Shown here: in pieces, positions 37,359-50,486 of the stretch
Layout: the number at the start of each line of letters is the position of its first letter
Position numbering within the stretch: position 1 is the stretch's first letter
Assembly (NCBI GenBank): GCA_022497155.1
Contig: MU385732.1
Location: forward strand, 581,044 to 645,043
Direction of reading: 5' to 3'
DNA from: Whalleya microplaca
Taxonomy: Eukaryota; Ascomycota; Sordariomycetes; Xylariales; Xylariaceae
DNA: 64,000 nucleotides
The notes under the pieces: model-generated
Seen by the model: only the letters and a program-made list of their open reading frames with translations
Told to the model about the DNA's origin: nothing
The model's database searches: none
Position numbers and translations under genes: made by a program

Positions 37359-38983
37359 TTGTCGTAGAGTTTTTTTTGGGGGGATATGGGAGACACACCT
37401 GAATCGATGCTATACCTTTTTGTAAGAATGGGAGAATTCCAGAGTGAAGGTAGTCGATAATTCATATCGTTTTTGATTACAAGACCCTCATGTATTATGA
37501 AGGCCTCATGAGCATTAGGATACAAATACTCCTCGCTATAAGAACATAGTCCAAGACCTCCTCGCTCTATTTCCTATGTGGTTTACATACTTTTTTTATA
37601 TATATCGAACTTCAAACACAGTACGCTCTACCTAAAAATCAACCTATGATTACACGATTATTGTATGTGCTCGTGTCGCGAACACATGTCCCTGATTCAG
37701 GCACATACCCCTAGCTGACAGCTCGACGAATAAAGGTCTCAAAGCTGTGGCTCTATACAATCATTTCACATACAGAGCACTAGAGATGTTTACCCTGAAG
37801 CAAGAGAAAGCGAAGTATATATAAAGGCAGCTCTACCTCAGTCAGACCTATGGTCAGGTGAAAACGTTTGGAGGGTAACAACTTTTGGTTGGTTGGGCTT
37901 ACATAACTGGATAGGTTTATATTCGAAAGAACAGATGCTTCATATAACCGAAGGGCTAAGCCGTGATCACTCACAATCCTACATAAAGATCACCAGCCTA
38001 ACCACGATCCTATGAGCTTTTACAGCTCTCCTCAGGCAACGAATCACCAGAGAAGTCTCGCACAGTTCAAAAGCGATACAATATGTATTCTCATATACGT
38101 ATGACTCCTAACATGTATGTATGGATGTGTGTATGTATGTATAGCCCCCAACTCATTAGAGCTTTCATTTCAACAAGCTCGCTCATAGTGTGTGTGTGTG
38201 TGTGTGTGTGCAACTTATCGGGTGTCATGTCCGCCCATGAAAAGCGGCAACCCATAGCATAATAGCAATAGCTTAAGCGTCAAAAGGAACCAACCTACCA
38301 CCCAGAGATGACCCTCCCTCCCCGGCCCTAAAAAAACGATATGCAAAACGCCTGAAAATGAAGAACCGTTAAGTATACTCTTTGACTCCGTCGCTGATGC
38401 AGTCGGACGTTATGATCGCAAGGAAAACCCTCAGGCAGGCATACGAGGATCATTTCTCCAGTCCAACATGGTCTCACTCCCCCTCCCTCCTCCTGCTGCT
38501 AGCTAATACCTATAAGCAACGCGTCCTGGTCCTTGTTCTCGTTCTCGCCCTCCTTGCTTTGCTGCCCATTATTCGAATCCTAGTTTCTCGTCTGTCATTT
38601 TTCTTGTTACTAAGGGGTCTGTCTCTCTGTCTGTCTTACGACCAACTATGGGCAGATGGTGGACCGATGTCGGCATCTAATAAGGCGCCTAAGCAGTCGT
38701 GCTCGAGGCCGGTGGGGACCGCGGATTCCGATTCTGACCGCGCTCGCGCGACCGACTCCCTCCTATCCGCTCGCCTCGCGGACTCCTGTGCAGCATGCAT
38801 ACTGCCCGTATGAGCCTGGTGGGAGTTCATGTCGCTTAACTGATAAAAATTGCACTGAGAAACGGTCGCATCATCATCCTCAAGTGGCGGGGACTCCTCG
38901 TCAGGCTCCTCATATTCCTCAATGACATCATCCATTGCTTCCGTAACCATAACTGAAGGTAAATCACCGGGCGGCAGATGTTC
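37359..38983. other. Intergenic, 3' side of the MAPKKK gene, with (GT)11
   Basis: There is no independent gene here. A GT dinucleotide run of 11 units lies at 38188-38210, preceded by TATG-type repeats at about 38112-38143. From 38983 down to 38636 the minus strand is an open continuation of the MAPKKK frame beyond its stop codon (see that gene). The plus frame 38382-38813 is not credible. Confidence 0.55.
38188..38210. repeat. (GT)11 microsatellite
   Basis: An uninterrupted GT dinucleotide run, about 770 bp beyond the MAPKKK stop codon. Confidence 0.95.
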
Positions 38984-41900
38984 CTAGTAAAAGCCGTCCG
39001 TACCCACACTTCCCCTGCTCGAAGCCGAGTTGATATATGGTGTGCTCTGAGCTGAGCCACTGCTAGTATCACTTGGCGTTGATGGCTCGACGACCTGGCT
39101 GCGGATGGCCATGATCCATTCATGTTGAAGTAGCTCGACAGCACTTGCCCTCTTCTTAGGGTCCCTGACGAAACACTTAGACAAGAAGTCGATTCCTTGC
39201 GGGCTTAACTGATCCGTATTGGGGAGCTGTGGAGGGTTGCCTTGGGCGATGTTGTACATGATTGCCCACTCGTTGTCAAGGTTAGACCACGGCCGGCGGC
39301 CAGTGACCATTTCAAGAATGACACAACCTAGCGACCACACATCTACTGCTCCGGTGCGGCCGGGGTTTTCACCCTTGATTAGTTCAGGTGACATATACAT
39401 GGGCGTTCCCGTCATTGACTTGTTGGCCTTTGTGGCTATGATGCCATGGACTAAGGTGCGTCCTTGACGAGCAATCATTTTGGCAGCGCCAAAGTCGACG
39501 TACTTGATAACACCATTGTGGTCGAGAAGGATGTCTACGTTTGTTGTTAGCAGAGGGTCAACTATGATCACAGTGGAAGTGAGACTTACTTTCTGGTTTA
39601 ATGTCACGGTGAGCAATGCCGCTTTCGTGTAGGTAGGCTAGTCCTTCGAGAAGCTGCAATGCATAGACCATGACAACCTGTTCATCCTCGATACGACCAT
39701 GTTCCAACAAGCCAGCTAATGAGCCGCCTGAACAAAATTCCATGAATATGTAGACTCTGTCGCGATGTACTTCAATGCCATAATAGGAGACAACATTGGG
39801 ATGGTCGAGGACTTCCAAAACACCCATCTCATCTTTGATTTGGGTTGCAATCTGTGGTATCAACTTGGGATCCTGTAGTCGGATCTCTTTCACGGCCATC
39901 AGATGACCAGTATCCAGATTCATAGCAGCGTAGACATTTCCGAAAGTGCCGCCACCAACAAAGTGTCCCTGTTGCCATCTCATCGTGACGTTGGTGGCAG
40001 AAGAAGATAGGTATGCCAACGAGCGATCAACTTCGTTCGATACCTCCAACACTCGACCCAGACCTTGCCTCTCCGCAATAGTCTGTAATTGCATTTCGTC
40101 GATTTCAGAAATTTTCTGTGCGCGCTGCTCCTGTTTGTACTTGAGGGCCACTTCATCGTCGAACATTCGATTCTTGTCGAATCTTTTATATTGTCCTACG
40201 AGAGCCTCGATGCGTTCTCGTTCCGACTGTGCTGCCTGGTTTGATTTGGCACCCAGAATATCAAAATGAGAGATGAGCAGCGACATGCAGCCTGATACTT
40301 TAGCCCGTAGCTTAGCATACTCATCGTCGCCAAGTCCGAGGATATGTCGACCCCTCGTCATGCGCATGGCAAACTCCAAAGCAGGTACTGCCCAACGGAA
40401 CGATCTGCGATCAGTGACTTTACAGTCGTCGCAGATGAAGCTTACCCAGTCTAAACTGAGCTTGGTGAGCTTCATGTTGTTCATCTGCCGGCGATTGCTA
40501 TCCATGTAGAGGAGAGAGCGCTGACCGAACTCAGTCGCGAATCCAAAACACGTCTGGATCAGCTCCTGACAGTCGAGACCCTGAGTCTGCTTTCGGATGA
40601 TCTCAACACTGTCCATAAATGTGTTGGACAGCTTGAAGCCAACCTTTCGGATCTCAAATAGTCTAGTGTTAACTTTATGTAAGTTAGAGCGCGCTTCTAC
40701 GATCAGATCGAGGTGCATATCAATTGTGTCCAAGAAACGCTTCCTCGCATTGGCCAACCTGACCTGAGAGCCGTCCGCTATAAGGCGCATTTGGCCGACC
40801 TTGAGGTCTGTGGATTCGACGTTGAGAGGCTGAGCACGTCGGTTACCAAACCAGTGCAGCGGAGTTTCGGGGCGAAGTATAAGCATGTAGGGGTCGGTTG
40901 GGTCTTCGGAAATCTGCTCGTAGAAACATGTTCGCAATATCGTTAAAACCTCCTCGTCACGACCGACGAGCGCTGGCGAAGCAATGATTTGAATGCCATC
41001 TACCTCATCGACAAGGAAGTGACCAGTGACCGAAAGTCGCTCGTACAAGGTCCCGAGGCCCTCGGTATCGAGGGCGATGCTCAGATCCGATGCGTTTTCG
41101 TAATGCTCGCTCAGCATCCTCGAAAATCGTTGCAACATCCTCTGTCTGACCCGAACGGAATCTAACATCTGCATATATCTTCTACTCATATCATCGGCAC
41201 TTTCTTTAGGTTTTCTTTGAAGCTCGCGCTCAAATGTCTGGCTCAGTCGATTTAGAGCCTTATAGGTGAGGTTACTAAATTGTTCAGCGACCTCAACGTC
41301 ACCGCCAACAAGATGTTGCCCAATCTCATTAGCGAAATCCCATTCTTGGAATAATACCTCGGCCTCTTTAAAGGTATTCTTGTTTCTGCTGAGTTTCCAG
41401 TTCAGCATCTTGAAGTAATATTTTAAGGCGTCCAATACCACCTGATCGAACGAGTCATCGATACACGGTGGTAGGTTCCATCCCGGTTGAGGTTGAGAAA
41501 CCATCAGATTCTCCTGCTTGATTCGTATTGCAAGCTTCAACAGAATCTGGAATTGCGAGATCATCTGGTCCTGAAGAATGGGCGTCTGCTGGGTAGTCTC
41601 CTTCATCTTCCTCGCATAAGCCACTCTGACCTTGATGATCTCTTCAATTAGCCGTGAGGGGAAACTGATAAGTGTGAGTATCTCTTCGATGTACGGAGGC
41701 AGGTGTCGTTTATGAAAAGCTGCGGAATTCATGATGAGGGTTTCCTTCGCTTTGGCAATCGTATTTGAAATAGGCGTAAGCATGCTCCTTCGGATGAGTG
41801 ATTTGGTCTTTAACGCATGCTCTTGCGTTGCTGTTTCGTCATCTTCGTGCAGCGACCGAAGACCATCCTCCTTCAATAGACGATCTAAAAACGACGTCTC

Positions 41901-43121
41901 ATCGCTTAGGCCATTGGTGCTTGGTGATCTCTGCTTCGTCCGTTGGAAATCTAGCTCGTCATTTCCAACCCACTTCTTCAAGATGGATAACTCCGTGTTG
42001 ATCATCTCGTTGGTATTGTACCAAGACATGACGGCATCGTAAGCTTCTTGGAACGACTGCGAGGTGGCAGTCGGATGTGCAGTTCCGAGAGCTTGCCACG
42101 AAGGGTACAGGCTGTCGGCCTTGTCGATCTTCTTCACGACATCTCGAATTTGTTCAATAGCAGGTTTGCCGGCTGTAGTCTCCCCCTGCACCTCGAATCG
42201 AGTAATTTCGTCAATGGTACGGTCTAGATTCCCCCGCGACTCCTCGACTATTCTCCTTTGGACGGCGAGAGACCGGCCGGTCGTCTTGGACCTCACCCCA
42301 AGCCACAACTCGGCCTTGTGGGCGGTCTTGCTCCCTTGCAGTTCCGACGTACCGATGAGCCGCTTCTTCTCCTGTTTCACGACATCACCAGTCAAGACTG
42401 CTGCCAGCATACCGTGCCACTCTAGTCGCTCGCGATTAGCCGGATCCTTGATATCGTCCTCTGTGGGTTGCGTATCATCGATCAGATTCTGAAACATTAT
42501 GGTCTCATCGTTGGGAAAGCGGTCGTCGTAGGGGCCTTCGGAGGAAGGGGTTTCGCCCTCGGATTCCTCATCCGAGTAGTCTACACTCGGCGTATAAGGA
42601 TCGAAGTAGCCATTAGGTTGCTGATCCTGTCGAATCATGCGCAGGTAGGCTGGCTGCTGGTCACGAAACTTATCGGCCGGGTCTCGTCGACGAGATCCAG
42701 ATCTAGCGGATGTAGAGACGAACGAGGGCTGGGATGGGGGGCCACGCTGCGGGGCATAGGTGCTGGAAGGGGTTCGGGTGACGTGCGGCCTCTGTTGCTG
42801 ACGGCCATTGACACCGTTCTGGACAGGAGTGGCTCCTGCTTCGCCAGCAGAGCCTCGCTGTCGATTGGCAGTGTTGGCAACGGAATTTGGGGCTAGCGAA
42901 GCCATGGAGCTGGAAAGGCTGCCGTCCGCATAGACAGCCAGAGATCCGAGCTCATCCTGGCGCTCGAGTTCGTGGGGATCGGCTATGTAATCCTCGGATG
43001 AACCCGAGCCATCGGAATCTGTTGATATGGCGATGGGTCGAGGGCTCTTGGCCTTATCCTGAACCAGCTCGACCTCGCCTTGGGAGAAGCGGACAGCACG
43101 CGGTGATGTTTCGGCCGACAT
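38984..43121 (-). CDS. HOG-pathway MAP kinase kinase kinase (Ssk2/Ssk22, Wis4, OS-4 type)
   Basis: Two exons, 43121-39590 and 39534-38984, give 1360 aa. The intron (39535-39589) has donor GTAAGT and acceptor CGTAG and falls inside HRDIKPE|NILLD, phase 1. The N-terminal 1040 or so residues are the regulatory region (disordered Ser-rich start, then helical). The kinase domain follows: glycine loop VGGGTFGNVYA at about 1054-1064, lysine K1078 in AVKEI, catalytic D1173 in HRDIKPEN, DFG at 1191-1193, and GTPMYMSPEL in the activation segment. All catalytic residues are intact. By family knowledge it is activated by the Ssk1-type response regulator under osmotic or oxidative stress and phosphorylates the Pbs2-type MAPKK. 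The reading frame stays open after the TAG at 38986-38984 and encodes an acidic stretch resembling coding sequence, so the true C-terminus may be longer. It is divergent from sld3. Confidence 0.94.
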
Positions 43122-44796
43122 GTCGAGATATATATCAGGTAGAGAAGTAGCTGGCGCCGGGTCCAGGGGCGAATAGATGATCGATCAGGCTGTCATTCGG
43201 GAAAAAGATACAGGTCGACCTGGCAGTGGGCGGGTTGGCAGGTTGATAAGTTGGTGGATTGGTGGGTTGGTGAGTAGAGAAGCGTTGAGAATTTTTGGGC
43301 AGGAAGCAAAAGGAGCGACACAGGAATATGGATTCAAATAGGAATTGTGTCGCTCTGAAGCCGATCTCGAAGTCTCAAGTCAGTCACGATGGGCTGCATT
43401 GATCCATGAAGGAATAATGGGAAAAGAGGATTGCCTCAGGCTCTCTGCGAGGATCCAGCAAGCAGCGATGCTTTTGGGTGGTTGATAGTCGGACTGATTG
43501 GATTGATGCGATTGAAGCTAACTAATAAGCTGCAACTACCTAGCAGCCTGGCAGCCTAGTCAATAGTACTATCGATGTAGATGGTGACGATGGGTATAAG
43601 TGAATTGGGGGTGCCGACACAGTCCATCCGCATACTTGCATAGGTAGATGCGCTAAAGCCGAGTGCGCCACGTTTTGTGTGGGTGATACAGCTTGCTTTA
43701 TACACTGTATGCGCATAAACAGAAAGGGCTACATATGCCATTAGGTAACTGAGACTAGACCTCTTTAGCTAGGCCTGCTAGCCTTCCAGACAGCCAGATA
43801 GAGTTTTATCTACCAAGGTTAGGTGGTTACACCAGGCCCCCCCAACGACTGTGACTGACTGCTCCATCACTGTTAATGCGGAGCAAGACCTCCGGCTCCG
43901 GGACCAAGATATTGACCATGCAAACCTTAGGGGCAAATTCTACCTACTTAGGCATTGTATGTATACCTAGATTCTGTATACACAATTGCATGTTTACATA
44001 TACATAGAACTTGGCAGTACTGCTATTCTAGCAGACGGTGCACCCGGACATATTGCAAAATGAGCAGTTAATGACCTCAGTTCATTTTCTACTATAATAC
44101 AGTGCCATTAGTCTCAGTGGGGACCTAGATATGTAATTATGTTGTCTTTCTGTCTTTCTGTGTATTAAAGGATTCGTTATCTGCATCATGTGGCATCATC
44201 ACAATCTTGTTAAAATTGGAGAGCCGTGAAAGATTTGGATGTTTCATAAGGCCACTACTACCTAGTATCTACATACCACATAACCAGCTGGTAGGTAGCT
44301 GGTCAATCGAAGCCACAGACCAGGAACTTGATTGTCGAAGCTGGGTCGGTGGCGAGTGGCAAAGCCAGCATGGCAAAAGCCAGCACATTCTAATAAAAAG
44401 AGGCCTGTGCGTTGCTGTGGCTTGCAGCATCAAGCCGACAGGGATGCCCCTCATCATGATCTGTCACGCGTCTCAATTACTAGCGTGACGCGTGAAGTCA
44501 GTCATTGGAAGCTCATACCTCCATAGCTGCATAGCTCCATGTCCATTTCTGTGTACATACTTGGTCGGTGCACGTTCCTTTTTTTAATCAGCTACCTTAT
44601 GTAAACTGTACATAGTACCTGTACATATGTATTGCAATCTATGTAGACTAGATCTCCCTTATCCTGGCCGACGGTGTATGTACATGCTGGTTTGCATGTG
44701 CAGCGAAGTTTTCTTTTTCTGTTCCTGAGAGGCATAGTTTGCAGTTGTCCGTATTCATATTCAACATATAGATGGACTTCGATTCCCGGGTTTTAC
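43122..44796. promoter_or_regulatory. Shared upstream region of the MAPKKK and sld3
   Basis: The two divergent genes start 1.68 kb apart with no supported gene between them. A minisatellite-like GTTGGTGG/GGTTGGC stretch lies at about 43230-43275. The tiny frames here (up to 93 codons) look random. Promoter content is inferred from position only. Confidence 0.5.
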
Positions 44797-47700
44797 ATGT
44801 CCTCCAGAGCTTCTGGTTCAGACGCGTCGCGTCTACCATCAGATATCCGTATACCCTCCTCCTCCGATGCCCGTTTGAACAATGACACTACCACGAATAG
44901 TTCACGCGGTAGGGATCGCAAGCACGAGGCTCATGCAATGGAGGATCTCCTCAAGTCTTCAATTGTAGTAAAAGTAGGCCAATTCGTTCACAATGTTGCC
45001 ATTGCTATACTAAGATCGCTACTAGCCACATCCCCCGAAGCTCTCAGTCAAGCCACGCAGTCTGCAACCGTTAATGCTCCTACCCCGAGAACATCTCCAG
45101 TTATCGTTCCTGGATCTTTCTTCGCCTTTTGGAGCCTTTGGATCTGCCCGGTTTTTCGAGTCTAGCATCAAAATCCTAGACCTGGAGGGTCGTATGGCCT
45201 CCCAGCCCGTGTGCCTCATTGCTAGATTAGAATCCGACAAGACTCTTTACGCCTTGGAACGCCAGGAGAATGGTCTTTATACCCTATGCCACCTTGGCTT
45301 TTGGGTAGATATCGAAACCCTTGGGGGACTTGCGACTGTGTGCTGCTCGCGCTTGGTCAAGAAACAACCTGAACCCTCCGCAGATTCGGGAGCACCCGAG
45401 CCATTGACAACTCCGCAATTGCATCATGAAAATAAAAAGAGAAAACTTGCGATTCAAGCCATACAGTCACTAGTGAGAAGGCCTGCGAGATCTCGCTCTG
45501 TCTCGACGCCATCCCTTGCTGTAGAGTTTACCACGCCACCTACGCCAGCTGACGGTCATGTCGAGTCACAGCCTGGTAGCACCCAAGCTACTCAGGATGT
45601 GGCACCTTCTGGTAGACATGATTCTCAAGCCGAAAGTCAAGCGATAGAGGCTCCCGAAATAGACCAAACGCCTGCTGTGCCGACCGAGAGTAGCATATTT
45701 GACAACATTCGAACCCAATATCTTGAAGCTCTGTATCATTCAATGGTAAGTCTCCTCAGTGTGTCTTCTATATTTAGCTATCTAACCTTCCCAAGGGATC
45801 TCTAGCGTATTTTGCGAAAGGTCCCCTGTCTCGGGCACGTGCTGCCTTCCACCTTGATATCGATTCCAATCTAGAGATGAACGACCTGATAGACTTTTTG
45901 AAGAGCCTCATCATGACTACTATCCAAATTGACAAGAAGTATCGGGAGACGATCCCAGACATTGTCTCTAAGATGAAACCCATGTTTGAAGACTCGGATG
46001 TTGAACAAGCTGCTTCTAAGACCAAAAAGCGGAAAGCCAAGAAGATGAGGCTTGGGAAGGATGGCTTGTATCCGATGGAAGATGATCATATCCGACAATG
46101 GTGGAATGCCCACAAGCCACAACCAAAGGATGACGAGATGAGAACGGAGACCGAACCGCAAGAGACCAAGCTTCAGATATCTTGTTTACGATCAAGGGAA
46201 ACGCAGCTCCAGATGATTATCATCTTAGAGATTCTTGCGTTAGAATCAACTAGGACGTCCGAAAACGGTAAAGAACCGGAGCTACCAGGTCTGCCTTCTA
46301 TCGGCGATGTTGAAGAGACGCACAAGGAAGTCCCCACTCGGAAGCGCAATCGACGTAATCTACCGTTTCTCCTCGATGTTCATGCAGATCGACTATGTAT
46401 CTGGCAGTCCACAGCACTGGATGAAGTTAGGATGTTGAATGATACCCAAGCAAGTGGGGGACCGGAGGCGCAGAAGTCCTTGAGCGCCACATCAGACCCT
46501 TTGAAGGACTTCTGTGTCGATATTATCGTACCATTGTAGGATTGCCTGAATACAATTCTAGGGTAATCGCGAACTGACATGGATATAGCTTCTCTGCGAG
46601 ACTCCCGGAGCCATGCGACGCGATCAGCCGCAAGTTAGGGGGTCCAGTCATGATGCCGCCGCCAAAGGTCAAACCAAAGAAACCGGAGATTGCGGTAAAA
46701 TCAAAGTCGAGACCCGGCACGGCCGTAAAGCGGCCCCCACTACCAAAGTCATCGAAGACACTGGAGAATGTGCTTTCGAAGGAGACCGAGAAGCACCGTA
46801 GAAGTATGTCGCGTGGTCCAAGCGGGGTAATCGCATTGATGAGGTCTGCCTCAACGCCAGTGTTGAAACGAGAGGCTAGCGAGCCGTTATCTACGTCAAG
46901 CATACCAAAGGTAGACTCGGCTGTGTCACAAGAGAATATGTCCCGTTCTTCGATATCTACGACTATTAGGCGCAAGCCAGGGGATGAGAAAGCAAAGAAG
47001 GACGCCCTCATCAAGGCGGAATTGCAAGATGCTATTACTACCCTCAGACGGCCTAACAGAGATGTCGTTGGTAAGGCTATGGCTGAGGCAGCAGAGAGAC
47101 GAGCCACTACCAGCCTCTCTCAGTTAAGGAGTAAGTTTCAGATAACCTTAGCCATTCTAGATAGTCCAACTTCTAACGACGTACAGAGTCACGGAAGCCC
47201 ACACAGCACCCACAGCTCCCGAGTATAGTCAAAGCAACCCCTGTCGGCAACCGTTTCAGGGATGCCTTTGCAAGGGACACTAGCCATCAGTCGACACGTC
47301 CTCGAGAGATGAAATCGATCGAGGAAGACGCACTTCCCCCATCGTCCTCGCTAATCCCTTCATCTGCGCCCAGGAAGCGCACCGCCGAAGCAGCTTTCGG
47401 CGTTGAGGAATCGCCAGCCTTACCGAAGTCCAAGTCGTCCCTCGGCCCGATCGAGGCGACTCCGGTCCGGCCCCCGACGCGGAAGCGAAACTTCTTGTCC
47501 GTCCCCGGATCCGACGAAGCCTCGATCATAGCGTCATCGCCCTCCGCCTCCCGGAAGTCGTCGATGAAGCTATTTGCCACGTCGGGAGGCTCGCTCGAGC
47601 ACCACGACAGCGGGATCGGCATGCCGACCTCGCCCTCCGACGAGCTCGCGGAGACGCCTGTGAAGCAGCGCCTTGCCCCTGGGTCCTTGGAGGGATTCGT

Positions 47701-47854
47701 GACGGTTACGCCGGCTAAGAAAAGAGTTCTGGGCAGTGAAGCGAACATGGCGACTGCTGGAAAAGACAAAGCGGAGAGTGGGAGGGAGAACGGGAGGAAG
47801 CTCTCGATTTACGAACGGCTGGGCTGGGACGACGATTTCGATGAGCTTGGTTAG
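44797..47854 (+). CDS. sld3: DNA replication initiation factor Sld3
   Basis: Five exons give 948 aa: 44797-44973, 45026-45745, 45796-46535, 46589-47130 and 47187-47854. The four introns are 50-56 bp with phases 0, 0, 2 and 1; donors are GTAGGC, GTAAGT, GTAGGA and GTAAGT; branch motifs include ACTAAG, TCTAAC and ACTGAC. Recognisable Sld3 blocks are SIVVKPHPPKLSVKPRSLQP, LMLLPREHLQLSFLDLSS, KILDLEGRM, the Cdc45-binding central region (about residues 290-560, LEALYHSMGSLAYFAKGPLS to DFCVDIIVPFFSARLPE) and the C-terminal SIYERLGWDDDFDELG. Two full CDK consensus sites, T883 (TPVK) and T901 (TPAK), lie 18 residues apart. By family knowledge Sld3 brings Cdc45 to the MCM helicase and binds Dpb11 when phosphorylated by CDK. 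An in-frame ATG at 44674 exists, but the conserved start MSSRASG at 44797 is preferred. Confidence 0.92.
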
Positions 47855-48625
47855 GGAGCTCGTTCTGGGTATTTGTTGGAAGCCTCAGCCTCATGAGCAC
47901 ATAGGCGCAGGCAGAGTCGATTTCCGGAACCATTGCATTGCAGTGCATATTGAACACGGGTAATGAAACGATTAATGAAGCGACACGAAAGCATTAGAGG
48001 CGTTTTGCACAATGTAGATAGACAGACTTTGCAGGCATCGCATATTGGCACCATGCCATGGATATGCTTATAAATAATGAGTTGGGGAGTTGAATGGATC
48101 TCTATTGTGATCTAATATATCAGCTTGTAGACTTGTGAATGTGATAGAACTCTTCTATACGATCAAAACGGGTTTATCTCCTGAAATCATTAGACCCTAA
48201 TTCAAGAGAAGGGGTTTGAGATCTTTGAGCAATCGGCTTCCCTACTAGTTTAGTATACGATTAAAACGAGTGAGTATAAGTTGCAACAATAGCTCCTCAG
48301 TTGGGGGTACTATGGTGGATCTGACTGAATAAGGGGGTTGAGGTTAGGGTTAGGGTTACCTGTATGGGTAATGTGCTTCGACCTGATAATGATCAAAGAG
48401 GACTACAGTTACAGATCCCAGATGCATTTAAGTCAACACGACATACAGGCCGGTAAAATTCATTGACTAAAGTAGCTGATGAAGCTTTTTTTTTTATTCT
48501 AACAGTCTATGGGCTTGATTAGATTAGACTAGTATCAGTAAATTAAGATGGCAGTATATGGTGATACATAGAGCAACTCCAACCATCTGCATAATGCTTA
48601 GCTAGGGTCGGCTTCGAATGACGCC
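47855..48625. other. Intergenic between sld3 and the carboxylesterase (convergent)
   Basis: No gene is present. It holds a short telomere-like repeat at 48342-48358 and a T run near 48487-48496. Confidence 0.6.
48342..48358. repeat. Interstitial telomere-like repeat (TTAGGG)
   Basis: GGTTAGGGTTAGGGTTA holds nearly three perfect units of the fungal telomere repeat, embedded in unique DNA between two convergent genes. Confidence 0.85.

Positions 48626-50486
<1,861 letters not shown>

Noticed and set aside
38382..38813. 143-codon plus-strand frame opposite the MAPKKK tail
   Set aside because: It overlaps the in-frame minus-strand extension of the kinase gene and has no recognisable domain; its leucine-rich run comes from a CT-rich stretch.
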